Shown in pieces: positions 1-6,108 of a stretch of 7,201 nucleotides of DNA. The stretch covers positions 1 to 7,201 of the forward strand of contig JASLFQ010000281.1 in assembly GCA_030150595.1 (NCBI GenBank), written 5' to 3'. The notes beneath the pieces are model-generated. The model did not search any database. It had not been told where the DNA came from and worked only from the letters and a program-made list of their open reading frames with translations. The position numbers and the translations under genes were made by a program. The stretch comes from Aquirhabdus sp. GTDB lineage: Bacteria > Pseudomonadota > Gammaproteobacteria > Pseudomonadales > Moraxellaceae. The stretch's first letter is position 1, and every line of letters starts with the position of its first letter.

Positions 1-8
1 TGGTCAAA

Positions 9-710
9 TTACAATTCTAGTTTATAGCCTACGCCATAGATGGATCGAATGACATCTTCAGGTGAAATAAGAGCCATTTTTCGGCGTAGATTCTTGATAT
101 GACTATCAATGGTTCTGTCGGTGATGATGCGTTGGTCGTCATAGACATGGTTGATGAGTTGATCCCGTTGAAATACGCGACCAGGTGCATCGGCGAGTGT
201 TTTCAGTAAACGAAATTCAGCCGGTGTAAGTTCCAGCAGTTGATTGTGATAACGTGCTTCAAAACGTGCTTCATCCAATTGTAAGTTTAATAATGATGTT
301 GATGCGCTTGTCCCGACTTCCGCTTGTGGGATTCGGCGCAAGATCACTTTAATCCGCGCCATGACTTCGCGTGGACTAAACGGCTTACAAATATAATCAT
401 CAGCACCAATTTCGAGACCGATCAAACGATCGATTTCTTCAACACGCGCCGTAATCATGATGATTGGGACGTTACTGATTTTGCGAATATCTTTGCAGAC
501 ATCCAAACCGTCACGCCCAGGCAGCATGAGATCCAGAAGTACGAGATCAGGTTGCTCATGAGCAGGACGGTCAGCATAGTATTTTGCGACTTCTCGCCCA
601 TCAGAGATCCATGCTGTGGCGTAGTTATTGGCAGTCAGATAGTCTAATAATACTTGAGCAAGTTTGGGCTCATCTTCAACGACGAGCACTAACATTTTAG
701 AATCAATCAC
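9..710 (-). CDS. baeR: BaeR-type OmpR-family response regulator
   Basis: This is a DNA-binding response regulator that should be phosphorylated by the adjacent BaeS-like kinase and act in envelope-stress and efflux control. The N-terminal receiver domain (about residues 6-125) has the acidic pair E12/D13 in VEDEP, the phospho-acceptor D60 in LLDLMLPG, T87 in MITAR and K109 in ICKPF. The OmpR-type winged helix spans about 136-233, with recognition helix around [15 protein letters not shown] and the C-terminal YGVGYKLEL. Runs such as [32 protein letters not shown] and [14 protein letters not shown] closely match remembered E. coli BaeR. The chosen start is GTG at 710, with GAGG 8 nt upstream; an ATG at 695 (residue 6) lacks a well-placed Shine-Dalgarno. 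The gene begins 14 bp after the kinase stop, so the two are surely cotranscribed. At 233 aa it is a normal family length and complete. Confidence 0.92.
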   Translation of the reverse strand: MIDSKMLVLVVEDEPKLAQVLLDYLTANNYATAWISDGREVAKYYADRPAHEQPDLVLLDLMLPGRDGLDVCKDIRKISNVPIIMITARVEEIDRLIGLEIGADDYICKPFSPREVMARIKVILRRIPQAEVGTSASTSLLNLQLDEARFEARYHNQLLELTPAEFRLLKTLADAPGRVFQRDQLINHVYDDQRIITDRTIDSHIKNLRRKMALISPEDVIRSIYGVGYKLEL

Positions 711-724
711 GTCCTATCCCTCGG

Positions 725-2245
725 TTAAGTTTGATCTTTAGTATTCAATGGCAACATGATATCGATTTGCACACCACCAAGCGGGGAGTGTTGCGCATGG
801 ATTGTGCCACCGTGTGCCTGTACGATGGTTTGGCAAAGTGGCAAGCCGAGGCCTGCGCCGCCTGTGGCTCGATTACGTGAGCTTTCTACGCGGTATAAAC
901 GTTCAAAAATTTTGGGTAATTCAGCATCAGAAACCCCAGGGGCAGAATCTTGTAGACTAATCAAAACATTTTGCTGATCTGCGGTGACCTTGAGTTGTAC
1001 CTGACCCTTGCTATCAGTATAGCGCAATGTATTTTCAAGCAAATTTTTAAAAAGTTGAGCAAGTCGGCGTTCGTCTGCATGCAATATGACGGCTTGCTCG
1101 GGTAGAGACAATGTCCAAGTCAGTTTTTTTGCATCAAGTCGTTCTTGGAAGGCGTGTGCGACGCGCGCTATACATTGATTCAAATCGATCGAAGTCATGC
1201 TGTAGTGCAAACCGCCGACATCCGATAGAGAAATCTGATATAAATCATCAACCAACTGGCTGAGTGCCTGAGTTTCCGCTTGCAATGAAATCATCGCGGC
1301 TTCGTCTGGCTTGCGGATGCCATCTTGGATGGCTTCGAGTTCGCCTTTAAGAATCGCCAGCGGTGTGCGTAATTCATGGGAAATATCCGCAACAAAATCT
1401 CGGCGCATACGTTCATTACGTTGCAATGTGGCTGCAAGCTGATTGAAGTCTTCGGCAAGTTGCCCCAGTTCGTCTTGTTGTTTCACATGAGTCCGGGTTT
1501 CATAGCGACCAGCAATCAATTGCCGCGTTGCTTCTGCAAGTTTGCGTATCGGTGCAAGAAAAAGTCGGGCAAGTAGCAGCGCCGCACCAATCGCTAGAAT
1601 CGTTGCGGCAAACATGATCCATAAGCTTGATTGACGTTGCTGCGCTAAGAAATTCTTTTCGCCTTGGGTAATGTGCCTTTGTCGCGGGGAAACAGCAATC
1701 CAACCGACCGTTCTCCCTTCAACTTGGATTGGATAGCGTTGTGCGGCATCTGAAATGGACTCATTACCTGCAATAACGCGCCCTGTTTCATCCAATAAAC
1801 TCCAATGTATCAGCCGACGAGGAGGCCCAGATGGTGGTGCGTTGCGGCCATTTCTGTGATTGTCGAAGTTGTTTTTTTGTTCAATCTCATCAATATCTTC
1901 TTTATCCAAACCGTTTTTTTTGTTGGTCAGTGAGCGTTTGATTTGTTCAGGTGTTAGCTGGCGCCATGGATTTTCTGGGCGCGCGATATCACGCCAAAGC
2001 TGCGGAGTATTTAAGATAAAATCCCAATTCTTTTTATCTGCATACAAATCTGCGAGTGTTGTTGCCATGGCTTGGGCGCGCTGGCTGTCTTGTTGTTCAC
2101 TATACGCATTAAAACTATGATCTAAGCTCCAAAACATTGCTCCGCCCATCGCGAGAATCACAAGCGCGCTGATTCCTAAAATTGCCATAAACAATTTCGT
2201 CGTAATGGACAGTCGTATTGGACGGTTTAAGCTTTGTCGGATCAA
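725..2245 (-). CDS. baeS: BaeS-type sensor histidine kinase
   Basis: This is an inner-membrane sensor kinase of 506 aa that should autophosphorylate and pass phosphate to BaeR. TM1 is about residues 17-40 and TM2 about 207-230, enclosing a periplasmic domain of about 165 residues. A HAMP linker (about 228-280) follows, then the phospho-acceptor H290 in DISHELRTPL, an N-box (NLLENTLRYT, 401-410), a G1 box DSAPGV (433-438), an F-box (IFERLYRVESS) and a G2 box GGAGLGL (462-468). The DSAPGVSD...FER.YR...SRNRA.GG.GLGL pattern is typical of BaeS rather than of generic kinases. The periplasmic part carries a charged, Asn/Pro-rich stretch (about 103-143) that probably explains why it is longer than E. 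coli BaeS. The start is a TTG at 2245 with GAG 9 nt upstream. The frame is open upstream only to a TAA at 2296 and offers no ATG, GTG or other TTG. No mdtABC efflux genes adjoin it. Confidence 0.9.
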   Translation of the reverse strand: MIRQSLNRPIRLSITTKLFMAILGISALVILAMGGAMFWSLDHSFNAYSEQQDSQRAQAMATTLADLYADKKNWDFILNTPQLWRDIARPENPWRQLTPEQIKRSLTNKKNGLDKEDIDEIEQKNNFDNHRNGRNAPPSGPPRRLIHWSLLDETGRVIAGNESISDAAQRYPIQVEGRTVGWIAVSPRQRHITQGEKNFLAQQRQSSLWIMFAATILAIGAALLLARLFLAPIRKLAEATRQLIAGRYETRTHVKQQDELGQLAEDFNQLAATLQRNERMRRDFVADISHELRTPLAILKGELEAIQDGIRKPDEAAMISLQAETQALSQLVDDLYQISLSDVGGLHYSMTSIDLNQCIARVAHAFQERLDAKKLTWTLSLPEQAVILHADERRLAQLFKNLLENTLRYTDSKGQVQLKVTADQQNVLISLQDSAPGVSDAELPKIFERLYRVESSRNRATGGAGLGLPLCQTIVQAHGGTIHAQHSPLGGVQIDIMLPLNTKDQT

Positions 2246-2292
2246 AAGTACATACTCAGCTGAAAATAGATTCGAGAGACAGATTGGTGTCG

Positions 2293-2301
2293 ATTATGCC
2301 A
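2293..2301 (-). promoter_or_regulatory. Candidate extended -10 promoter for baeSR
   Basis: On the minus strand the sequence reads TGGCATAAT, an extended -10 (TGn plus a 5/6 match to TATAAT). It lies between the terminator at 2362-2389 and the baeS start, giving a leader of about 40 nt. A TTGACG element (2309-2314) lies only 10 bp upstream of CATAAT, too close to act as a normal -35. I saw no obvious BaeR-type binding site, but none can be excluded by eye. Confidence 0.35.
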
Positions 2302-2361
2302 TTAATTTCGTCAACTGTTAGTGACGTTGAATATTTGTATGGATAGAAAGTTTTGCGCATA

Positions 2362-2389
2362 AAAAAAGCCGCAAATCAGCGGCTTTTTT
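2362..2389 (-). terminator. Intrinsic terminator after the DUF4442 gene
   Basis: A perfect 11-bp hairpin has arms AAAAAAGCCGC and GCGGCTTTTTT around the 6-nt loop AAATCA. It lies 15 bp beyond the stop of the DUF4442 gene and is followed on the minus strand by the poly-U end. Because the stem is flanked by A-run and T-run it could act in both directions, but only minus-strand genes reach it here. It separates yajQ-DUF4442 transcription from baeSR. Confidence 0.88.
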
Positions 2390-2404
2390 AGTGCAAGTTT
2401 AAAA

Positions 2405-2920
2405 TTATTTCGATTTTTCTTTCTTACGCTTCGGTACCCATGCCCAGATCATTTCGCATTCGACAGGGCTTTGACCTGTTTCATCAGTGATCACGCATTG
2501 CACTGTGGTTTCGCCTTTTTCGGTCGAAGCAATGAGTTCGCGTTGAGCAGGTGTGAGGGTTGCGACAGCGATCAGATCGCCTTTGGCGAGTTTTTTGTAT
2601 TCCATTTTCAACGATTTAATCAGTACCATTGAGTTGTTTGGCATATTCATGCCAACGACAAAGCCAGTTGCCGTTTCAGCAATGAGTGCCATTGCCACAG
2701 CATGTACACCTTTAATGTGGTTTTGCATTGGGCGACGATTTTTAATGCTGCAAATGACTTTGTCTGCTGTCACTAAATCATAGCTCACGCCTGCAGTACC
2801 GACCATCGGTACGACGGTGCCAAAAGTTTTAGATAACACTTTAGCGCGGATGCCTTGTGGCAGATATTCAGCGGCTGCTGCGATTTTAGCGATCGAGTTT
2901 TTTGGTTGACCTTTGCTCAT
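2405..2920 (-). CDS. DUF4442 hotdog-fold protein (thioesterase-like)
   Basis: This is a 171-aa cytosolic protein that I assign to the DUF4442 / PaaI-like hotdog-fold group from its overall pattern. A central segment NHIKGVHAVAMALIAETATG (about residues 67-86) resembles the long hotdog helix, which carries an early Asn and Gly-Val-His in acyl-CoA thioesterase relatives. It is followed by strand-rich sequence with SLKMEYKKLAKGDLIAVA, typical of the hotdog sheet. The substrate is unknown; acyl-CoA thioesterase activity is inference from fold only. I start it at the ATG at 2920, which has GGA 9 nt upstream. A TTG at 2938 would add six residues (giving 177 aa) with no better ribosome site. The C-terminus is Lys-rich. 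It lies 72 bp downstream of yajQ on the same strand, probably in the same transcript, and ends at the terminator at 2362-2389. Confidence 0.8.
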   Translation of the reverse strand: MSKGQPKNSIAKIAAAAEYLPQGIRAKVLSKTFGTVVPMVGTAGVSYDLVTADKVICSIKNRRPMQNHIKGVHAVAMALIAETATGFVVGMNMPNNSMVLIKSLKMEYKKLAKGDLIAVATLTPAQRELIASTEKGETTVQCVITDETGQSPVECEMIWAWVPKRKKEKSK

Positions 2921-2992
2921 GTTGCATTTTCCATTCAATAATTTAGTCAGAGGGAACTGCTACTTTTTAGACCGTTTCAGTTGGGTACTAAA

Positions 2993-3481
2993 CTAGTCCT
3001 TAAAGTTGTTGAACTGCAATGGCAAACCAAACTGTTGTTCTTTCAAATAAGCCATGACTTGTTGCAAAGTGTCACGTTTTTTGTCAGTCACACGAATTTT
3101 GTCGCCTTGAATCGAAGCTTGAACTTTAATTCCGCTGTCTTTAATGGCTTTATTAATTTTTTTTGCGGTATCTGAGTCAAGTCCGTCTTTCAGTTTGATG
3201 GTTTGGGTAATGAACTTGCCTGAAGCCGCCATGTCTTGTGCATCCAGACTTTGAATATCGACTTTGCGTTTGGTCATGTGGTTTTCTAGCATCGTAAGGA
3301 CGTTTTCGACTTGCAGATCGCTTTCGCCTTTGATTTTAATTTCTTTAGCTTTCTCATTTAGTTCGATGCTGATTTCTTTACCGCGAAAGTCAAAACGGGT
3401 TTGGATTTCTTTTTGGGTATTTTGTACTGCGTGATTTAGTTCAAACAGTTCTAATTCTGAGACAATGTCGAGTGATGGCAT
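2993..3481 (-). CDS. yajQ: YajQ family nucleotide-binding protein
   Basis: This is a complete 162-aa YajQ (DUF520) protein. The N-terminus MPSLDIVSELELFELNHAVQ, then TRFDFRGKE (about 28-36), and the C-terminal ending ...VMAYLKEQQFGLPLQFNNFKD are family signatures. The fold is two ferredoxin-like domains; family members bind RNA or tRNA in some reports and cyclic di-GMP in others (Xanthomonas and Pseudomonas homologues). Which ligand applies here cannot be read from sequence. The start is the ATG at 3481, with AGAG about 8-9 nt upstream. It is transcribed divergently from the rhodanese-dinB pair and is probably cotranscribed with the DUF4442 gene 72 bp downstream, where I see no convincing second promoter or terminator. 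Confidence 0.95.
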   Translation of the reverse strand: MPSLDIVSELELFELNHAVQNTQKEIQTRFDFRGKEISIELNEKAKEIKIKGESDLQVENVLTMLENHMTKRKVDIQSLDAQDMAASGKFITQTIKLKDGLDSDTAKKINKAIKDSGIKVQASIQGDKIRVTDKKRDTLQQVMAYLKEQQFGLPLQFNNFKD

Positions 3482-3517
3482 GGTTTAATCTCTATTAATG
3501 AGTTTTACAGATGCGGC

Positions 3518-3526
3518 ATTATAGCA
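3518..3526 (-). promoter_or_regulatory. Extended -10 promoter for yajQ
   Basis: The minus strand reads TGCTATAAT, a perfect extended -10 box, 36 bp upstream of the yajQ ATG, implying a leader of about 30 nt. There is no good -35 at 17 bp spacing (the hexamer there is CATCAT), which is consistent with an extended -10 promoter. It lies in the 134-bp divergent region shared with the rhodanese gene. Confidence 0.55.
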
Positions 3527-3615
3527 AATTGTATCCGTCAATGATGTGCGCGAAAGTAATGAGACGTGTACGCTGTGCTCACGCATAATATTTAGTTTTG
3601 AAAAGGAGATCATGA

Positions 3616-3942
3616 ATGATTCGTGAATTAGCCATTACCGATTTTCCATCCATTCAAAAAAAAGTTCCCAACACTCATGCTTGGGATGTACGCGATGCAA
3701 AGTCATTTGCTGAAGGGCATATTGCAGGAGCTGTGAATAAACCGATTGAGCATTTGGATGCGTCGGTTTTAGCAAATATCCCAGAAGGCGAGCCAGTTTA
3801 TGTTTTGTGTGGCGGCGGTACAAAAGCAGGCCGTGCGGTTGCATTACTTGAATCACTCGACCCAACCCGTGAATATGTTGAACTCAAAGGCGGCACACGT
3901 GGCGCACGTGCGGCGGGGTTTCCAATCGTCGTTGATGAATGA
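3616..3942 (+). CDS. Single-domain rhodanese-like protein
   Basis: This is a 108-aa cytosolic single rhodanese domain, predicted to carry a persulfide on Cys65 and transfer sulfane sulfur to an acceptor thiol. The active-site loop is CGGGTK followed by AGRA (about 65-74). Upstream are the rhodanese signature elements WDVRDAKSFAEGHIAGAVNKP (23-43, split here as WDVRD with FAEGHIAGA). The strand before the loop is VYVLC and the C-terminal part is ELKGGTRGARAAGFP. The size matches GlpE-like one-domain members, and no second domain or membrane segment is present. The ATG at 3616 has a strong AAGGAG with GGAG 7 nt upstream. An out-of-frame ATG at 3612 would end after four codons. The gene precedes dinB by 22 bp, so they are probably cotranscribed, though a functional link between sulfur transfer and translesion synthesis is not established. 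Confidence 0.88.
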   Translation: MIRELAITDFPSIQKKVPNTHAWDVRDAKSFAEGHIAGAVNKPIEHLDASVLANIPEGEPVYVLCGGGTKAGRAVALLESLDPTREYVELKGGTRGARAAGFPIVVDE

Positions 3943-3964
3943 TTGTCGATAGAGCCAAATCATC

Positions 3965-5050
3965 ATGAGCGAGGCGAAGATACCTGCGCAACGTAAAATC
4001 ATTCATATTGATATGGATGCGTTTTATGCATCGGTTGAACAGCGCGATGATGCAAGTTTGCGTGGTAAACCTGTCGTTGTGGCTTGGAAAGGAGAGCGTT
4101 CAGTCGTTTGTGCTGCATCCTATGAGGCGCGTAAATATGGCATTCGTTCGGCAATGTCTGCGATTCGTGCCGAACGGTTGTGTCCAGATGCGATCTTTGT
4201 GCCACCTGATTTTGTGCGTTATAAAGCGGCGTCCAGACAGATGCGTGAGATTTTTCAGCGGCATACTGATTTGATTGAACCGTTGTCGTTGGATGAAGCA
4301 TATTTGGATGTGACCGAACCGAAGTTGGATTTAGGTTCGGCAACGGCGATTGCAGAATGTATTCGCGCGCAGATTCGAGAAGAGATTAACCTTACTGCAT
4401 CGGCTGGCGTTGCGCCCAATAAATTACTCGCTAAGATCGCTTCGGACTGGCGTAAACCTGATGGCTTATTCGTAATTCGTCCGAGTCAAGTTGAGACGTT
4501 CTTGACGCCATTACCCGTGAGTAAGATTCATGGTGTGGGTAAAGTCATGCAGGCGAAGTTGACCGCGCTGGGCATTGAGACAGTCGGTGATTTACGCTTG
4601 CGTGAGTTGTTTGAGCTGGAACAGCGTTTTGGTCGTTTTGGGAAGCGATTATATGAGTGCGCGCGGGGCATTGATGAGCGCGCAGTGCAACCGAATCAAA
4701 GGGTAAAATCGATTTCGTCAGAGGATACTTTTTCCAGTGACGTGCCGTTAGCTGCATTGGATGATGCGATTCGTCGACTTGCCGAAAAAACATGGACGGC
4801 GACACGGAAAACCACACGTATTGGTCGAACTGTGGTTTTGAAGCTTAAAACGTCTGACTTTCATATTCTCACACGCAGTTATACGCCACAGCATTTGATT
4901 AGTTCTGTAGAGGAATTGATTGAGATTGCTCTGGTATTGCGAGATCGAATTGAATTGCCCGAAGCGACACGCTATCGTTTGGTAGGTGTGGGCTTAGGTG
5001 GATTTGTTGAGCCTGATGAAGTGGTCAGGCAGGGTGAATTGTTTGTTTAG
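3965..5050 (+). CDS. dinB: DNA polymerase IV (Y-family translesion polymerase)
   Basis: This is a complete 361-aa Y-family DNA polymerase for error-prone bypass of damaged template bases. The palm catalytic residues are D16 in HIDMDAFYASVE and D110/E111 in SLDEAYLDV. The steric-gate position that excludes ribonucleotides is Y21 (Phe in E. coli). The fingers contain ASYEARKYGIRSAM, and the thumb helix-hairpin-helix contains KIHGVGKVMQAKL. The little-finger domain occupies about 240-346. The C-terminus QGELFV matches a QxxLF sliding-clamp-binding motif. The start is the ATG at 3965, with only a weak GAG about 10 nt upstream, suggesting some dependence on translation of the rhodanese gene 22 bp before it. 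I saw no LexA-type SOS box upstream, which would fit Acinetobacter, known to lack a classical LexA. Confidence 0.96.
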   Translation: MSEAKIPAQRKIIHIDMDAFYASVEQRDDASLRGKPVVVAWKGERSVVCAASYEARKYGIRSAMSAIRAERLCPDAIFVPPDFVRYKAASRQMREIFQRHTDLIEPLSLDEAYLDVTEPKLDLGSATAIAECIRAQIREEINLTASAGVAPNKLLAKIASDWRKPDGLFVIRPSQVETFLTPLPVSKIHGVGKVMQAKLTALGIETVGDLRLRELFELEQRFGRFGKRLYECARGIDERAVQPNQRVKSISSEDTFSSDVPLAALDDAIRRLAEKTWTATRKTTRIGRTVVLKLKTSDFHILTRSYTPQHLISSVEELIEIALVLRDRIELPEATRYRLVGVGLGGFVEPDEVVRQGELFV

Positions 5051-5084
5051 ATATAAGTGATTTAATGAATGATTTACAGGATTC

Positions 5085-5112
5085 TTTAGGTGAAATGTGA
5101 TTTTTATAGAAT
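5085..5112 (+). promoter_or_regulatory. Candidate promoter for the lipoprotein gene
   Basis: In the 118-bp gap after dinB there is TTTAGG (5085-5090), a 16-bp spacer and TAGAAT (5107-5112, 5/6 match to TATAAT). The -35 is poor, so this is only a candidate. No terminator hairpin was seen after dinB, so read-through from upstream is also possible. Confidence 0.3.
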
Positions 5113-5168
5113 AATGTCGGCGCTTAAAAGTTACTCTTATGGTTGTGTTTGCGGTTCTGGAGATTTGT

Positions 5169-5666
5169 ATGAAGGTTAATCATTCGATGCGTTGGGTGGG
5201 TGTGAGTCTGTTGGTTGCGAGCTTATGCGTTGCTTGTGGCAAGCGCGAAAACGCAGAAAAAGCTGAACGAGAAGATGCAGCTAGAGCCGCGCCACCAGTT
5301 GCGATTCGTCCAGCGGCAATCGTGGGCGAGTACGAAGGTGTTTTACCTACAGATGATCATGCCAGCATTAAGACGGTGATTGATCTACATGCAGATGCAA
5401 CGTTTACTTGGAATCAAACGTATATTCGACCGAATGTGAGTGAAAAAGAAGGCAAGCAACCTGAAGCAAATGGCAGCTGGATTGTGAATGGCAATCAAAC
5501 TTTAATTCAGCTTCAAGTAGATAGCGCTGTGCCAGGTAATATTACCTGCTTTGCAGTTCATCCAGATTCCATCGTTAAATATCTGCCGTCGTGTCAGCCA
5601 ATTGACGCGGCACATCCTGAAGCGTATATGTTGCAAAAAGTGACGTTGAATAAGTCTGCTTCTTAA
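5169..5666 (+). CDS. NlpE-like lipoprotein lacking the usual CxxC
   Basis: This is a predicted outer-membrane or inner-membrane lipoprotein of 165 aa. Residues 7-22 form a hydrophobic signal peptide ending in CVAC, with C23 as the likely lipidated residue; -3 Cys is a slightly unusual lipobox. A charged, Ala-rich tether follows (about 24-50). The body (about 52-158) resembles the NlpE N-terminal domain: GEYEGVLP..., a Ser/Thr-Ile-x-Thr strand, an aromatic strand ATFTWNQTY, then NGSWIVNG and the late YMLQKV strand. E. coli NlpE has CADC after GVLP; here it is TDDH (61-64), so the redox or metal-related cysteine pair is gone. Two other cysteines remain (C127, C142). I chose ATG 5169 because GGAG lies 6 nt upstream; ATG 5139 would put ten residues before it and has no good ribosome site. 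The role in copper or surface sensing is inference. Confidence 0.72.
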   Translation: MKVNHSMRWVGVSLLVASLCVACGKRENAEKAEREDAARAAPPVAIRPAAIVGEYEGVLPTDDHASIKTVIDLHADATFTWNQTYIRPNVSEKEGKQPEANGSWIVNGNQTLIQLQVDSAVPGNITCFAVHPDSIVKYLPSCQPIDAAHPEAYMLQKVTLNKSAS

Positions 5667-5686
5667 AATATTTCTGGATGACCATC

Positions 5687-5872
5687 ATGCCTGATCTTAG
5701 AATTGAAGAACCAACACCAGAAGAAATTTCGACATTTGAACAGCATGAGCGAGTTTTAGAGGTCGCCATCAAGCGCGCCGTTGAAGCCAGATCCAAAGCG
5801 AGAGCAGAGTCAAAACAGGCTTTGCTTGAGCAATTAGAAAAAAATAAAGCGGAAGGTAAGTTTAGACTTTAA
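5687..5872 (+). CDS. Small charged helical protein, function unknown
   Basis: I do not recognise this 61-aa protein. It begins MPDLRIEEPTPEEISTFEQH and continues with a long Ala/Lys/Glu/Arg-rich stretch (about 20-57) that should be one or two amphipathic helices. It has no Cys, Trp or Tyr, no signal peptide and no membrane segment, so it should be cytosolic. The ATG at 5687 has GGAT 7 nt upstream; an in-frame ATG at 5678 would add three residues but has no spaced Shine-Dalgarno. It starts only 20 bp after the lipoprotein stop with no terminator between, suggesting cotranscription. Codon use looks like the neighbours. A spurious call is possible because of its size, but the tight spacing and protein-like composition favour a real gene. 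Confidence 0.6.
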   Translation: MPDLRIEEPTPEEISTFEQHERVLEVAIKRAVEARSKARAESKQALLEQLEKNKAEGKFRL

Positions 5873-5875
5873 AAA

Positions 5876-6012
5876 TAAGCCTAAAGAACACTGAGCTTGT
5901 CGAAGTGTTTTTGGTTGCGTATCTCCGCACATTTCGACAGGCTCAATGAAGCTATTAAGGTTTGTTGAGTTGAAATAAAAAACTGCACAATCTTTCGATC
6001 TATGCGGGGTTT
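5876..6012. repeat. Left copy of a ~130-bp direct repeat (decayed terminator)
   Basis: This segment starts at TAAGCCT, four bases after the small-protein stop, and aligns along its length with 6631-6758. Shared blocks, in the same order, are AAGAACACTGAG, TGTCGAAGTGT, CATTTCGACAG, CTCAATG, AGCTATT and TCTTTCGAT, with small indels between. It contains a REP-like hairpin (5889-5948). It then has a terminator-like remnant: CTGCA (5983-5987) can pair with TGCGG (6003-6007), but the T-run is broken to GGGGTTTCATTTT, so termination is probably weak. It occupies most of the 236-bp gap before yefM. Confidence 0.8.
5889..5948. repeat. REP-like imperfect hairpin, left copy
   Basis: The 19-nt arm 5889-5907 (CACTGAGCTTGTCGAAGTG) pairs with 5930-5948 with one C-A mismatch (5891/5946) and two G-U pairs, around a 22-nt loop. 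The core CTTGTCGAAGTG / CATTTCGACAGG resembles widespread bacterial REP-type palindromes. No RAYT transposase gene is present in the window. Confidence 0.75.
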
Positions 6013-6043
6013 CATTTTAAATGAGGTGAAAACAACCTGACCA

Positions 6044-6089
6044 GAATGTTGTACATGTGAATCATCTAATTTATACTTGTACAATATTC
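6044..6089 (+). promoter_or_regulatory. YefM-YoeB operator with two TGTACA cores
   Basis: GAATGTTGTACATG (6044-6057) and CTTGTACAATATTC (6076-6089) are inverted copies matching at 12 of 14 positions. Each contains TGTACA (6050-6055 and 6078-6083), the core known for YefM binding in E. coli. The cores are 28 bp apart centre to centre. Both overlap the predicted promoter, so occupancy by the antitoxin or the antitoxin-toxin complex should block transcription. Confidence 0.75.
6049..6077 (+). promoter_or_regulatory. yefM-yoeB promoter
   Basis: TTGTAC (6049-6054), a 17-bp spacer and TATACT (6072-6077, 5/6 match to TATAAT) form a plausible sigma-70 promoter, with transcription expected from about 6084. 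The -35 coincides with the left TGTACA core, and the start region coincides with the right core. An alternative -10, TACAAT (6080-6085), lacks a good -35. Confidence 0.55.
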
Positions 6090-6108
6090 TGAACATGAGC
6101 ATAAAATC

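Noticed and set aside
1860..2120. Plus-strand open frame opposite the baeS sensor domain
   Set aside because: It is a shadow of the kinase gene; it is Ser/Phe/Leu-rich and has no ribosome site or promoter of its own.
2242..2253. Tiny minus-strand frame ATG-TAC-TTT-TGA overlapping the baeS TTG start, as a possible coupling leader
   Set aside because: The GAG upstream is only 1 nt from this ATG but well spaced for the TTG, so the mini-frame is probably chance.
2293..2314. TTGACG and CATAAT as a full -35/-10 promoter for baeS
   Set aside because: The spacer is only 10 bp; I keep only the extended -10 part as a weak candidate.
3540..3964. LexA-type SOS box upstream of the rhodanese-dinB pair
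   Set aside because: No CTGT-N8-ACAG-like palindrome was found near the start of either gene.
3999..4343. A 114-codon minus-strand open frame inside dinB
   Set aside because: It is antisense to strongly conserved dinB catalytic coding sequence and has low-complexity composition with no recognisable motif.
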